This document shows positions 53,732-63,834 of a stretch of 64,000 nucleotides of DNA, piece after piece; within the stretch, counting starts at the first letter, position 1, and the number at the start of each line of letters is the position of its first letter. The position numbers and the translations under genes are program-made. The notes under the pieces were generated by a model. That model saw only the letters and a list, made by a program, of their open reading frames with translations, was not told the DNA's origin and did no database searches. Source of the DNA: Emcibacteraceae bacterium (lineage in GTDB: Bacteria; Pseudomonadota; Alphaproteobacteria; Sphingomonadales; Emcibacteraceae); contig JAWKXO010000002.1 of the NCBI GenBank assembly GCA_041396985.1, positions 631,501 through 695,500 of the forward strand, written 5' to 3'.

Positions 53732-53991
53732 TTTGTTCCTGTCCTTATTTATGGTTTAACACATACACTGTTGGCTATATTTGTTATAATTTTGCCAACG
53801 AATATACCCAAACTAGCCACAGAGCCTAAAAAAAGAGTTAATAGAATGGTTAATGAAGTAAATATTCTTAAAAATATACCTAAATTATAAATAAATAAGC
53901 ATAAAAATTACTATAATTAACATCGGACTTGCATTAGTGTGTAGGCTTTGTCATCTATGCTTCAGCTTAGGATAAGTAAAGATTTAATCCG

Positions 53992-54978
53992 ATGAAAATT
54001 ATAAGACATGTTGATTCTATACCGGATGACTGCAAAGGTTCAGTAATCGTGCTGGGTAATTTTGATGGGTTCCATAAAGGGCATCAGAAAGTGATCGGGA
54101 CAGCTGGAAAAATAGCTTCGGAAATGAAAACCACACTGACGGTACTCAGTATGGAGCCACATCCCAGAATATTTTTTAACCCAAATCAAAAGGACTTCAG
54201 GCTGACGTCTTTCAGGACAAAAGCTCATTTGCTGGAAAATTTTGGCGTTGATCAGCTTATTGTACTGCCATTTGATAAAACCCTTGCCACGATGGAAGCT
54301 GAAGATTTTGTGCTTGATATACTCATAAAGAAAATCAACGCTCTTCATATTGTTGTCGGCTATGATTATTGCTTTGGGGCCGGGAGGCGTGGTGGCGTTA
54401 ATGTTCTGGGATGGCTCTCAAAGGAAGAGCAGTTTGGATTAACTGTTGTTAAAAAGGTGATGGAGGATGATCATATTTATTCATCAAGCAATATCCGGGC
54501 CTCCCTTGAGCAGGGCAATGTTCGGAAAGTCGCGGACCGGTTGGGCCATTGGTGGCATATAGAGGGACATGTTCGTCATGGTGACCAGAGAGGCCGTACG
54601 CTGGATTTCCCGACAGCAAATTTATTGATGGAGGGGTATAAAGAACCAAAATATGGCGTATATGCCGTCCGAATGATAATTGATGATGGCCCGGCCAAAG
54701 GCGTTTGGGATGCCATTGCAAATGTGGGCAGAAGGCCGACATTTGATAAGAAGGATGTGCTTCTCGAAACGCATATATTTGATTTTGATCATGACATATA
54801 TGGCTTGCCTGTCAGGGTCGAATTTGTCGATTTTATCAGAGAAGAAAGAAAATTTGAAAATCTGATGGCTTTAAAGGAGCAGATTGAAAAAGACAGTGTG
54901 ATTGCTAGAAAATTACTTTTGGTGCCGGAAAACCGACAATCTTTTATTCCTTCCCCTAAATTAGCTGATTACTTATGA
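53992..54978 (+). CDS. ribF: bifunctional riboflavin kinase/FAD synthetase RibF
   Basis: RibF makes FMN and FAD. The N-terminal nucleotidyl-transferase has GNFDGFHKGHQKVI (about residue 23) and ISSSNIRASLEQG-like SSSNIRASL; the C-terminal kinase has GDQRGRTLDFPTANL (about residue 197). At 328 residues it is normal. It heads a ribF-ileS-lspA cluster, an order common in proteobacteria. Confidence 0.96.
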   Translation: MKIIRHVDSIPDDCKGSVIVLGNFDGFHKGHQKVIGTAGKIASEMKTTLTVLSMEPHPRIFFNPNQKDFRLTSFRTKAHLLENFGVDQLIVLPFDKTLATMEAEDFVLDILIKKINALHIVVGYDYCFGAGRRGGVNVLGWLSKEEQFGLTVVKKVMEDDHIYSSSNIRASLEQGNVRKVADRLGHWWHIEGHVRHGDQRGRTLDFPTANLLMEGYKEPKYGVYAVRMIIDDGPAKGVWDAIANVGRRPTFDKKDVLLETHIFDFDHDIYGLPVRVEFVDFIREERKFENLMALKEQIEKDSVIARKLLLVPENRQSFIPSPKLADYL

Positions 54979-55055
54979 AAGAATAAGCTCGACACAAGGG
55001 GCTTCTAATTGCTACATAAGATTAATTTTTTTAAAACATAATATTAAGTAAAGAT

Positions 55056-57878
55056 ATGACCAAAGACTATCGCGATACGATTTTTCTGCCCAAGACAGAT
55101 TTCCCCATGAAAGGCAATCTGCCTAATAGTGAACCCACATGGCTTGATCGCTGGAACAATATCAATATTTACGAAAAAATTCGTGCGAATTCTGTAGGTC
55201 GGGAACGCTACATCCTGCATGACGGGCCTCCTTATGCCAACGGTGATATTCATATGGGTCATGCAATGAATAAAATCCTTAAGGATATAATAGTGCGTAC
55301 CCAGCAAATGCTTGGTAAGGACGCGCCCTATGTTCCTGGATGGGATTGTCATGGACTGCCAATCGAATGGATGATTGAAAAGAAATATAAGAATGCAGGG
55401 AAAAACAAGGATGAGGTGGACCCTGTAGAATTCCGCAAAGAATGCCGTGCCTTTGCAGAAAAGTGGGTTGGCGTTCAGAAAGATGAATTTAAACGCCTTG
55501 GTATATTTGGAGATTGGGAAGATCCATATCTGACGATGGACTATGCAAGCGAAGCACAAATTGTTCGTGAGCTTCTTAAATTTCTTATGAACGGCGGACT
55601 TTATCGTGGTTCAAAATCAATTATGTGGTCTGTCGTTGAGAAAACGGCACTGGCAGAAGCTGAAATTGAATATATGGATCATACGTCGCATATGATCGAT
55701 ATTGGCTTTAATGTCGTAAAATCAAATATAGAAGCAATTATTGGCACTAAAATAGTGATCTGGACGACAACACCCTGGACGATGCCCGGTAACCGGGGTA
55801 TTGCCTACGGTAAGGATTTTGACTATGTGCTGATCAATGTAACCGCAGTGGATGAAGAATCACGTGTTGCTGTTGGTTCAAAACTCGTACTGGCAAAAGA
55901 ACTGATCGGCGCTTTTTGTGCCCGAGCCGGTGTGACCGGATATTCGGAACTTACATCATTTAAGGGCAGCGACCTTGAAGGGACAATCTGCCATCACCCA
56001 TGGCATGGTCAGGGATATGATTTTGATGTGCCAGTGATAGAAGGCTTTCATGTGACGACGGATGCCGGTACCGGATTTGTCCATATTGCGCCAAGCCATG
56101 GTCAGGAAGACTTTGAAGTTGGACAGCAATTTGGTCTGGAAACCCCCTATACAGTTGATGAAGCCGGCCTCTATTATGACAATGTTCCCATGTTTGCTGG
56201 CGAGCATGTTTATAAAGTTCATGATCATGTATGCGAGGAAATGTCAAAGGTTGGCGCCTTACTCGCCCGGGATAAGATTGTTCACAGTTACCCGCACAGC
56301 TGGCGCTCAAAGGCGCCTCTTATTTTCCGCAACACGCCGCAATGGTTTATTTCCATGGAAGCAAATGATTTGCGCCAAAAAGCACTAAAGGCAATTGATA
56401 ATGTCCGCTGGGTGCCGGAAAATTCCAAAAACCGCATTAATGCCATGGTGGCGGACCGGCCGGATTGGCTAATATCCAGACAGCGTGCTTGGGGCGTGCC
56501 AATTACCGTATTTGTTCATAAACGTACCAACGAGCTTCTTAAAGATGAGCATGTGAATGAGCGTATAGCAGCCGCAGTTGAAAAGTCTGGGGCCGATGCC
56601 TGGTACACCGTTGATCCCCAGGATCTTCTGGGTAATGACTATAGTGCTGATGATTATGAGCAGGTTACAGATATTCTCGATGTCTGGTTTGATTCAGGGT
56701 CTACCCATGCCTTTGTGCTGGAAAAAAGGGCAGACCTAAGCCGGGGAGAGGGAAAACGCAGTGCTGATTTATATCTTGAAGGTACAGATCAACATCGCGG
56801 CTGGTTCCAGTCCTCATTGCTTGAATCATGTGGAACACGCGGTGATGCCCCCTATGATCAGGTGCTCACCCATGGGTTTACCGTGGATAAAGATGGTCGC
56901 AAAATGTCCAAATCATTGGGGAACGGGGTTGATCCGCTAAATATTATAAAACAGTTTGGTGCCGATATTCTTCGCCTGTGGGTGACATCAACCGATTATT
57001 TCAATGAACATCGTATCGGTGATGAAATTATAAAAAATCAGGCCGAAGCCTATCGTAAAATTCGCAATACGATGCGGTTTATGATCGGCAATCTGGCTGA
57101 TTTTGATGATACGGAAATTTTATCCTATGACGAAATGCCGGAGCTGGAGCGGTGGGTTCTTCATCGTCTGGCAAAAGTTGATGCCGTCGTCAGGAAAGGG
57201 TTTGACGATTATAATTACCACCGTGTCTATAATGCACTTTATAATTTTTGCGCAGTTGATCTTTCAGCATTTTATTTTGATATTCGTAAAGACGCGCTTT
57301 ACTGTGATGCAAAAATGACTGTTCGGCGTCGTGCTGCGCGAACTGTTCTTGATGAAATTTTCAAAACCGTCACAAAATGGTTTGCCCCTATTCTTGTCTT
57401 TACAGCAGAAGAAATATGGCAGTCACGGTTCCCAAGTGATGATGATAGTGTACATCTTCAGACATTCAGTGATATTCCAAAATCCTGGCTGGATGATACG
57501 CTTGGCAGCAAATGGGAAAAAATCAGAACACTGCGTAAGGTTGTCACTGGGGCATTGGAAGTCGAACGTCGTGAAAAACGCATTGGGTCAAGCCTGCAGG
57601 CAAGTGTCAATATTTATGTTGATGATCAAAGCTATATAGACGCACTTACAGGAATTGATCTGGCCGAGCTCTGTATTACTTCTGACGCAAATTTGATTCT
57701 GGCAATTGCACCCGATGAAGCCTTTAGCATGGAAGATACTCCAGGGATTGCCGTTATCAGTCAGCTTTCAGAAGGTAATAAATGTGAACGTTGCTGGCAG
57801 GTGCTGCCTGAAGTGGGAAAAATAGAAGGTCATGAAGATATTTGCCAGCGCTGCGCAGATGCTGTTGAGGCACTTTAA
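55056..57878 (+). CDS. ileS: isoleucyl-tRNA synthetase
   Basis: The 940-residue class I synthetase has the HIGH-type signature PPYANGDIHMGHAMNK (about residue 58), the CP1 editing domain (TTPWTMPGN), the KMSKS signature DGRKMSKSLGN (about residue 612) and a C-terminal zinc finger with CERCWQVLP and CQRC. It is full length and complete. It is 77 bp after ribF and three bases before lspA. Confidence 0.97.
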   Translation: MTKDYRDTIFLPKTDFPMKGNLPNSEPTWLDRWNNINIYEKIRANSVGRERYILHDGPPYANGDIHMGHAMNKILKDIIVRTQQMLGKDAPYVPGWDCHGLPIEWMIEKKYKNAGKNKDEVDPVEFRKECRAFAEKWVGVQKDEFKRLGIFGDWEDPYLTMDYASEAQIVRELLKFLMNGGLYRGSKSIMWSVVEKTALAEAEIEYMDHTSHMIDIGFNVVKSNIEAIIGTKIVIWTTTPWTMPGNRGIAYGKDFDYVLINVTAVDEESRVAVGSKLVLAKELIGAFCARAGVTGYSELTSFKGSDLEGTICHHPWHGQGYDFDVPVIEGFHVTTDAGTGFVHIAPSHGQEDFEVGQQFGLETPYTVDEAGLYYDNVPMFAGEHVYKVHDHVCEEMSKVGALLARDKIVHSYPHSWRSKAPLIFRNTPQWFISMEANDLRQKALKAIDNVRWVPENSKNRINAMVADRPDWLISRQRAWGVPITVFVHKRTNELLKDEHVNERIAAAVEKSGADAWYTVDPQDLLGNDYSADDYEQVTDILDVWFDSGSTHAFVLEKRADLSRGEGKRSADLYLEGTDQHRGWFQSSLLESCGTRGDAPYDQVLTHGFTVDKDGRKMSKSLGNGVDPLNIIKQFGADILRLWVTSTDYFNEHRIGDEIIKNQAEAYRKIRNTMRFMIGNLADFDDTEILSYDEMPELERWVLHRLAKVDAVVRKGFDDYNYHRVYNALYNFCAVDLSAFYFDIRKDALYCDAKMTVRRRAARTVLDEIFKTVTKWFAPILVFTAEEIWQSRFPSDDDSVHLQTFSDIPKSWLDDTLGSKWEKIRTLRKVVTGALEVERREKRIGSSLQASVNIYVDDQSYIDALTGIDLAELCITSDANLILAIAPDEAFSMEDTPGIAVISQLSEGNKCERCWQVLPEVGKIEGHEDICQRCADAVEAL

Positions 57879-57881
57879 CCT

Positions 57882-58367
57882 ATGATGCGCATCGGCGGCA
57901 TATTCGCATTATGTGCGTTTGTTATCGACCGGTTGAGCAAATGGTGGTTTATCGATATTTTTGATCTGACAGCCAAAGGAACCGTCAAAATCCTGCCAAT
58001 TTTTGATGTTGTGATGGTGTGGAATCGTGGTGTTAGTTTTGGGTTTTTATCTGCTGAGAATGATCTTGGCCGATGGCTGTTGGTGGTTTTAAACCTGATA
58101 ATAGTGGCCATTCTGACTTACTGGTTACGATCAGCAAAAAAAATAATCATTGCTGGTGCTATCGGGCTTGTTATTGGTGGGGCATTTGGTAACATCTATG
58201 ACAGGGTAAAATTTGGTGCTGTTGCCGATTTTTTCCAGTTTCACTGGGAAAATTGGTATTTTGCCGTTTTTAATGTTGCTGACAGTTTTATATTTGTTGG
58301 TGCTGTGTTATTAATATTTAATTCGACTTTCGGCGGCGATGCTGAAAAGAAAACTAAAGAAGAATAA
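57882..58367 (+). CDS. lspA: lipoprotein signal peptidase LspA
   Basis: LspA cleaves prolipoproteins after lipid modification. The 161-residue protein has four helices and the two catalytic aspartates in GNIYDRVKFGAVADF and FNVADSFIFVG. Its substrate may include the lipoprotein encoded just downstream. It starts three bases after ileS. Confidence 0.95.
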   Translation: MMRIGGIFALCAFVIDRLSKWWFIDIFDLTAKGTVKILPIFDVVMVWNRGVSFGFLSAENDLGRWLLVVLNLIIVAILTYWLRSAKKIIIAGAIGLVIGGAFGNIYDRVKFGAVADFFQFHWENWYFAVFNVADSFIFVGAVLLIFNSTFGGDAEKKTKEE

Positions 58368-58372
58368 AATCT

Positions 58373-58600
58373 ATGAAGAAGATAAATAAAGCGATTTTAA
58401 TTACGGCCTCAATAGCTGCTGTGGTCCTGGTATCCGGTTGTTCAAATAAACATGTTCCGGATGAATATATGGTGCTAAGAAATGCACCACTTGCTTTGCC
58501 GCCAGATTTTTATCTGACACCTGGTGGCCCGGATTCTGATCTGGATGAAATACTTGATCCGCAGGAATTGGCAAAGCGCGCCTTATTTGGTTCAAATTAA
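58373..58600 (+). CDS. DUF3035/BamF-like lipoprotein
   Basis: A lipobox (LVSGC, Cys23) is followed by PDEYMVLRNAPLALPPDFYLTPGG, the conserved core of the DUF3035 family, which includes BamF of the alphaproteobacterial BAM complex. The 75-residue length is shorter than typical members, and the C-terminal part is reduced. The location after lspA is conserved in the group. Confidence 0.8.
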   Translation: MKKINKAILITASIAAVVLVSGCSNKHVPDEYMVLRNAPLALPPDFYLTPGGPDSDLDEILDPQELAKRALFGSN

Positions 58601-58664
58601 TGTTTATTGAAGCGTCAGTTTTCGCGTCGGGTGTCTCTTAATAAGTAAAAACGGAGTAGCACGC

Positions 58665-60512
58665 GTGAGCATTCGTCTCCTTTCTGAGAACACAATAAAT
58701 CAGATTGCCGCAGGTGAGGTAATTGAGCGGCCGGCCAGTGCAGTAAAAGAACTGGTGGAGAATGCCATAGATGCTGGCGCAAAAAACATTGATGTCGTCA
58801 TGATAGATGGCGGAAGAAAGCTTATCAGTGTTTCCGATGACGGTCATGGTATGACAGGCGATGACCTTGCCTTGGCAGTAGAGCGACACGCGACATCAAA
58901 ATTAAAGGAAGATGACCTTTCAAATATTGTTACTATGGGATTTCGTGGTGAGGCACTTCCCTCAATTGCGTCTGTTAGCCGTTTTTCATTCAAAAGCAGA
59001 GCCCATGACAGTTTAGATGCGTGGAAAATTAATATTGAAGCAGGAAAAAAATCGGATGTAATGCCAACAGCTCTTGATAAAGGATCGTTTGTGGAAGTAA
59101 GAGACCTGTTTTACTCGACCCCGGCACGTCTTAAATTTCTAAAAACCGACAGGACTGAATTTTTACAAACACTGGATGTGATAAAAAGATTAAGCATGGC
59201 CAATCCGGAGATTGCTTTTTCACTGTTTGATGGTGACAGGAAGGTATTTCAGGTTTCAGCGGCGCAAGGCGAACTGCTGGATAAGCGACTTAGGCGCTTA
59301 GGGGCCATATTGGGATCCGAATTTACTGATAATGCCCTGAAAATTGATGCAGAACGTGAAAATATAAAACTGACGGGTTATGCAGGGCTGCCAACTTATA
59401 ACCGGGGCAATGCACAGCATCAGTATCTGTTTGTGAATGGCCGTCCGGTGAAGGACAAGCTCTTACAGGGGGCGGTTCGGGGTGCTTATATGGATTTCTT
59501 AGCCCGTAACCGCCACCCTGTACTTGCACTGTTTCTTGAAGTTCCGACAGAAATGGTAGATGTGAATGTTCATCCGGCAAAAGCGGAAGTCCGGTTTAGG
59601 GAAAGTGGCGTCGTCAGAGGATTGATTGTCGGTGCTTTGCGTTATGCCCTTTCAGAAGCCGGACACCGTGCATCTACAACTGTTTCCAATGCCGCACTTG
59701 GGGCTTTTCAATCTGAACAAAGGCCGACGGCATCTTTCCAATATGCCCGGCAGCAGAGTTTCCAAATTCCACCAACAAGGGTTTCAAATGCATTTTCGGA
59801 GATGTCACGCGATTTTCATATGCCATTAACGGAAGGAAACAATAATTTCTCTCCACCGATGGGCAGGAACGAAGCCTTGGAAGCCGAAACCAGTACCTAT
59901 ATTGTACCCGGTGAGAACAGGGATTTAGCTGAATATCCTCTTGGAGCGGCAAGAGGGCAGCTCCACGAAACCTATATTATTTCCCAGACTGAAAAGGGTA
60001 TTATCATTGTTGACCAGCATGCGGCACATGAACGGCTTGTCTATGAGCGGATGAAAAAGCATATGGATGAAGGCAATGTGCCAAGTCAGGTTCTTTTATT
60101 ACCTGAAATTGTTGAACTTGATCAGTCCGCCGTAGAAAGACTTATGACACGTCAGCAGGAGCTTGAAAAACTTGGTCTGGTTATGGAAATTTTCGGTGAA
60201 GATGCGGTGGTCGTAAGGGAAGTGCCTGCGCTGCTTGGAGACACGGACATTAAAGGGCTTATCCGTGATCTGGCCGATGAGATTGCTGAGCTGGATCAGG
60301 CACTTTCACTAAAGGAAAAGCTGGAAGAAGTGTGTAGTACCATGGCGTGTCATGGCAGCGTACGGGCGGGTCGGCGTATGACCACGGCTGAAATGAATGC
60401 TCTTCTGCGTGAAATGGAGAGAACACCCCATTCCGGTCAATGCAATCACGGGCGTCCGACCTATGTGGAACTTAAACTGAGTGATGTTGAAAGATTGTTT
60501 GGGCGCCGTTAA
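58665..60512 (+). CDS. mutL: DNA mismatch repair protein MutL
   Basis: The 615-residue protein starts with GTG (SIRLLSENTINQIAAGEV) and has the GHKL ATPase motifs ELVENAIDAGA, DDGHGM and GFRGEALPSIASV. The C-terminal domain retains DQHAAHERLVYERM, the endonuclease-type motif of MutL from species lacking MutH, and a CMACHGSVRAG-like C-terminal metal motif. Its middle linker is short. It converges on rsmD with a four-base overlap. Confidence 0.96.
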   Translation: MSIRLLSENTINQIAAGEVIERPASAVKELVENAIDAGAKNIDVVMIDGGRKLISVSDDGHGMTGDDLALAVERHATSKLKEDDLSNIVTMGFRGEALPSIASVSRFSFKSRAHDSLDAWKINIEAGKKSDVMPTALDKGSFVEVRDLFYSTPARLKFLKTDRTEFLQTLDVIKRLSMANPEIAFSLFDGDRKVFQVSAAQGELLDKRLRRLGAILGSEFTDNALKIDAERENIKLTGYAGLPTYNRGNAQHQYLFVNGRPVKDKLLQGAVRGAYMDFLARNRHPVLALFLEVPTEMVDVNVHPAKAEVRFRESGVVRGLIVGALRYALSEAGHRASTTVSNAALGAFQSEQRPTASFQYARQQSFQIPPTRVSNAFSEMSRDFHMPLTEGNNNFSPPMGRNEALEAETSTYIVPGENRDLAEYPLGAARGQLHETYIISQTEKGIIIVDQHAAHERLVYERMKKHMDEGNVPSQVLLLPEIVELDQSAVERLMTRQQELEKLGLVMEIFGEDAVVVREVPALLGDTDIKGLIRDLADEIAELDQALSLKEKLEEVCSTMACHGSVRAGRRMTTAEMNALLREMERTPHSGQCNHGRPTYVELKLSDVERLFGRR

Positions 60513-61060
60513 GCCAGATAGTCAAGCAGTGAGAATGTTGCATCACCCATTTTACGGTTTTTGATTTCCCCGAAATGAGGTGTGAAATCAATGTGCTCGT
60601 CCGAGCCATATTCAACCACAACCAAGCTGTTTTGATTAACGAGCCCCTGTTCGTGAAGGTTGGTTAAAGCGGGGGTAATCAAGTCCTTCCGGTATGGTGG
60701 ATCAATAAAAATAATATCAAAGGCTTTACCCGGATATTTGATCCTAATCGCGTCTGCTATTATATAACGGACATTTTCGGGGCTTTTTATTAAAGCCGTA
60801 TTTTCTTTTACCAGTTTCATGGAACGAGCATCATTATCAACAAAAGTGACGTGATCAGCCCCACGGGATAATGCTTCAATCCCAAGCGCGCCTGTTCCGG
60901 CGAACAGGTCAAGTATATTTGATCCTCTTATCCCGGGTCCATTCCCATGTTCCAGCATATTAAACAGGGTTTCCCTCATCCGGTCCGTAGTCGGTCTGAT
61001 TTGATCATCCTGCGGGGTTAAAAGTTTTTTCCCCCTATATGTACCGCCGATAATTCTCAT
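60509..61060 (-). CDS. rsmD: 16S rRNA (guanine-966-N2)-methyltransferase RsmD
   Basis: The 183-residue SAM-dependent enzyme has NILDLFAGTGALGIEALSRG (SAM-binding) and the IIFIDPPYRKD catalytic motif. It begins MRIIGGTYRGKKLL, as in the family. Length is normal. Its start overlaps the end of the pseudouridine synthase gene by four bases, so they form an operon. Confidence 0.95.
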   Translation of the reverse strand: MRIIGGTYRGKKLLTPQDDQIRPTTDRMRETLFNMLEHGNGPGIRGSNILDLFAGTGALGIEALSRGADHVTFVDNDARSMKLVKENTALIKSPENVRYIIADAIRIKYPGKAFDIIFIDPPYRKDLITPALTNLHEQGLVNQNSLVVVEYGSDEHIDFTPHFGEIKNRKMGDATFSLLDYLA

Positions 61061-61974
61061 TTCCTAACGGGTTTATTTTTTCTGATTGCGGTTTTGCCAT
61101 TTTGCTCGGTCTGTCTGGATCTGCGTTTTTTGGGTTTGGCATTTTTCTTTGGTTTGCTCTTTGCCCATCCTTCGCCTTTTGCCTGTTTCTTTTTGTCTTT
61201 TTTAGGGTCGGGAATTTCAAAATCCAGATCTTTAAAATAATCGCGGCAACTGATCAGCAATTCACTTTTGGCAACTTCTGCAACGCTGCCTTTTTGTAAA
61301 TTTTTAATCTCAAATGGGCCGTAAGATGTTCTGATAAGCCGGGAAACTGTTAGCCCCGCATATTCAAGAAGTTTCCGAACCTCACGGTTTTTACCTTCTT
61401 TTATCCTGATGGTCAGCCACTGATTGACCCCTTCTTTTCGTTCATCCAGATCAACTTCCACTTTACGGTACTGAACCCCATCAATGGTGACGCCTTTGGT
61501 AATTTCCTCGAGCCTTTTGTGATGAAACCGTCCATTAACCCGAACTCTGTAAGATCGAACCCAGCCGGTTGATGGAAGTTCAAGCCATCTGGCAAGTGCA
61601 CCATCATTGGTTAGCAATAGTAGGCCTTCGGTATTAAGATCAAGTCTTCCAACAGAAATTACCCTCGGCATATTAGCAGGTAGTGCCTCAAAAATTGTAG
61701 GGCGGCCTTCTGGGTCATAGTAAGTGGTTAGGCGACCAGTCGGTTTATGATAAAGCCATAATCTGGGGGCCTCCGGAGGTTTTACAACCTGGCCATCAAC
61801 GGTTATTCCTTCCACGGAGGTAATCAAAATTGCCGGGCTGTTTACCGTTTCACCATTTATTTTGACCATTCCGGCTTCGATCATACGTTCTACGGCCCTG
61901 CGCGAACCAACACCGGCCCGGGCGAGGATTTTGGCGATACGTTCGCCTTTATTTTTTTCTGTTTCGTCTGTCAT
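61057..61974 (-). CDS. rluB: 23S rRNA pseudouridine synthase (RluB/RsuA family)
   Basis: An N-terminal S4 domain (RIAKILARAGVGSRRAVERMIEAG) is followed by the catalytic domain with the Asp in GRLDLNTEGLLLLTND and the GKNREVRKLLEYAG motif. The C-terminal 55 residues are Lys/Arg-rich and disordered, as in RluB, which modifies U2605 of 23S rRNA. RsuA or RluE/F would have no such tail. It is divergent from tadA. Confidence 0.9.
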   Translation of the reverse strand: MTDETEKNKGERIAKILARAGVGSRRAVERMIEAGMVKINGETVNSPAILITSVEGITVDGQVVKPPEAPRLWLYHKPTGRLTTYYDPEGRPTIFEALPANMPRVISVGRLDLNTEGLLLLTNDGALARWLELPSTGWVRSYRVRVNGRFHHKRLEEITKGVTIDGVQYRKVEVDLDERKEGVNQWLTIRIKEGKNREVRKLLEYAGLTVSRLIRTSYGPFEIKNLQKGSVAEVAKSELLISCRDYFKDLDFEIPDPKKDKKKQAKGEGWAKSKPKKNAKPKKRRSRQTEQNGKTAIRKNKPVRK

Positions 61975-62050
61975 TTTCTCAACATAGGGGAAGTTATTAA
62001 AATTGCAATCTTTGCTTGACCTTTTTGTAATGCTTTAGCAAATTTATTAT

Positions 62051-62509
62051 ATGTCTCTTTTCGATAATATGCATATGAGTTTAGCGCTTGAGGAAGCAAA
62101 AAAAGCAGCACTTCGTGGGGAAGTGCCAGTGGGGGCCGTTATTGTTCATGGGCCAAGTGATAAAGTTTTATCAACAGCATCAAACCGCGTGATGGAACTC
62201 AAAGACCCAACAGCACATGCAGAGATTCTGGCGATCAGGGAAGCCTGCAGTGTTATGGGCAGTGAAAGGTTATCAGACTGCGATCTTTATGTCACTTTGG
62301 AGCCCTGTCCCATGTGTGCGCAGGCAATATCATTTGCCAGAATCCGCCGACTTTATTTTGCAGCCGAAGATAAAAAAGGAGGCGGTGTTGAGAATGGAGC
62401 AATTGTATTTAATGCAAAAAGCTGTCATCATAAACCCGAGGTTTATGGTCATATAATGACGGAGCCTTCTGCAAAGTTATTACGGGATTTTTTTAAGGAT
62501 CGCAGGTGA
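62051..62509 (+). CDS. tadA: tRNA(Arg) adenosine-34 deaminase TadA
   Basis: TadA makes inosine at the wobble position of tRNA-Arg(ACG). The zinc-binding and catalytic motifs HAEILAIREA and EPCPMCAQAI are complete. At 152 residues it is full length. It starts near a weak ribosome site, and the next gene begins immediately after its stop codon. Confidence 0.94.
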   Translation: MSLFDNMHMSLALEEAKKAALRGEVPVGAVIVHGPSDKVLSTASNRVMELKDPTAHAEILAIREACSVMGSERLSDCDLYVTLEPCPMCAQAISFARIRRLYFAAEDKKGGGVENGAIVFNAKSCHHKPEVYGHIMTEPSAKLLRDFFKDRR

Positions 62510-63826
62510 ATGAATAACACGCCACATTTGTCCATGGATGAATTAATTGCTTTTGCCAACCAGTTTTATACATTGATACTGAAATGGCTGAAGGTTAATC
62601 TGCTGTCGTTTGAAAGCCTTATACAGCTTGGTATTATATTTATATTATTTTTGCTAAGTTACTTTGCAGCAAGAGCTTTTTCACCATTTGTGCATAAAGT
62701 TTTTCAAGAAAAAACAATTTACAAGAGAATAGAAAAATTTCTGAAAGCTCTATATCTGCCGTTATTATGGTGCATTCTTGTCTTTATTGCCTGGCAGGTT
62801 TCCGCAAGTTTAAATGGCCCGATTATATTTCTGAGGCTGGCAACGAGCCTTATTATATTGTGGATTGTCATTACCTGGGTCACATTGATGATCGAAAGCG
62901 AAACCATTTCAAGAATTATCCGCATTGTTGCCTGGACAATGGTGATCCTGAATATTTTCGGACTTCTTGATGATTTCATTAACCTTCTGTCGACCACAAC
63001 GTTCACTTTTGGTACAACGACGATCAGTATATTGTCTATTATTACGGGTTTGACAACCTCGGTAGTTTTGATCTGGGGGGCATTGTTTCTTTCGAGCGTT
63101 ATAGAAGCCAAGTTGCGTGATGCCCCAAATGTGACCCCTTCTGCCCGTGTTCTTTTAAGTAAACTGTCATCTATTTTGCTTGTGGTTATTGCTTTTCTAT
63201 TTGCCATATCCAGTATGGGGATTGACTTGACTGCACTGGCAGTCTTTGGCGGTGCGATTGGTGTTGGTCTTGGTTTCGGTCTTCAGAAGGTTGTTTCTAA
63301 CTTTATCAGTGGTGTCATTCTTCTGCTGGATAAATCCATTAAGCCCGGTGATGTGATTGAAATATCGGGAACATACGGACGGATCAACAAGCTTGCAGCA
63401 CGTTATACATCGGTGATATCCCGGGATGGGCGTGAACATCTGGTGCCGAATGAAGATATTATTACCCAGCCTGTGATTAACTGGACATTTTCGGATAAAA
63501 AAGTTCGCCGCCATTTACCGCTTAATGTGTCCTATAACAGTGACATTGAAAAAGCGATGGACCTGATGCTGGAAGCGGCGGCTGAATCTCCCCGTGTTAT
63601 TAAAAACCCGGCAGCGCGGGCGCTGGTCAAAGGGTTTGGCGATAACGGCGTCGATCTGGAGCTTAGAATGTGGATCAGGGACAGTGAGAATGGTGTGACC
63701 AATATTGCCAGTGAGGTTTACTTGAAAATCTGGCATAAATTTAATGCTAACGGTATCGAATTTCCCTATCCGCAAAGGGATGTCCATATTGTTTCCAATA
63801 AAACGCGTGGTGATGATTTCCAGTAA
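62510..63826 (+). CDS. MscS-family mechanosensitive ion channel
   Basis: The 438-residue protein has about five membrane helices and the MscS core: GGAIGVGLGFGLQKVVSNFI (pore helix TM3), DKSIKPGDVIEISGTYGRI (beta domain) and PNEDIITQPVINW. It protects against hypo-osmotic shock. It is larger than E. coli MscS because of extra N-terminal helices. The ATG at 62510 directly follows the tadA stop codon. Confidence 0.92.
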   Translation: MNNTPHLSMDELIAFANQFYTLILKWLKVNLLSFESLIQLGIIFILFLLSYFAARAFSPFVHKVFQEKTIYKRIEKFLKALYLPLLWCILVFIAWQVSASLNGPIIFLRLATSLIILWIVITWVTLMIESETISRIIRIVAWTMVILNIFGLLDDFINLLSTTTFTFGTTTISILSIITGLTTSVVLIWGALFLSSVIEAKLRDAPNVTPSARVLLSKLSSILLVVIAFLFAISSMGIDLTALAVFGGAIGVGLGFGLQKVVSNFISGVILLLDKSIKPGDVIEISGTYGRINKLAARYTSVISRDGREHLVPNEDIITQPVINWTFSDKKVRRHLPLNVSYNSDIEKAMDLMLEAAAESPRVIKNPAARALVKGFGDNGVDLELRMWIRDSENGVTNIASEVYLKIWHKFNANGIEFPYPQRDVHIVSNKTRGDDFQ

Positions 63827-63834
63827 TTGATCGG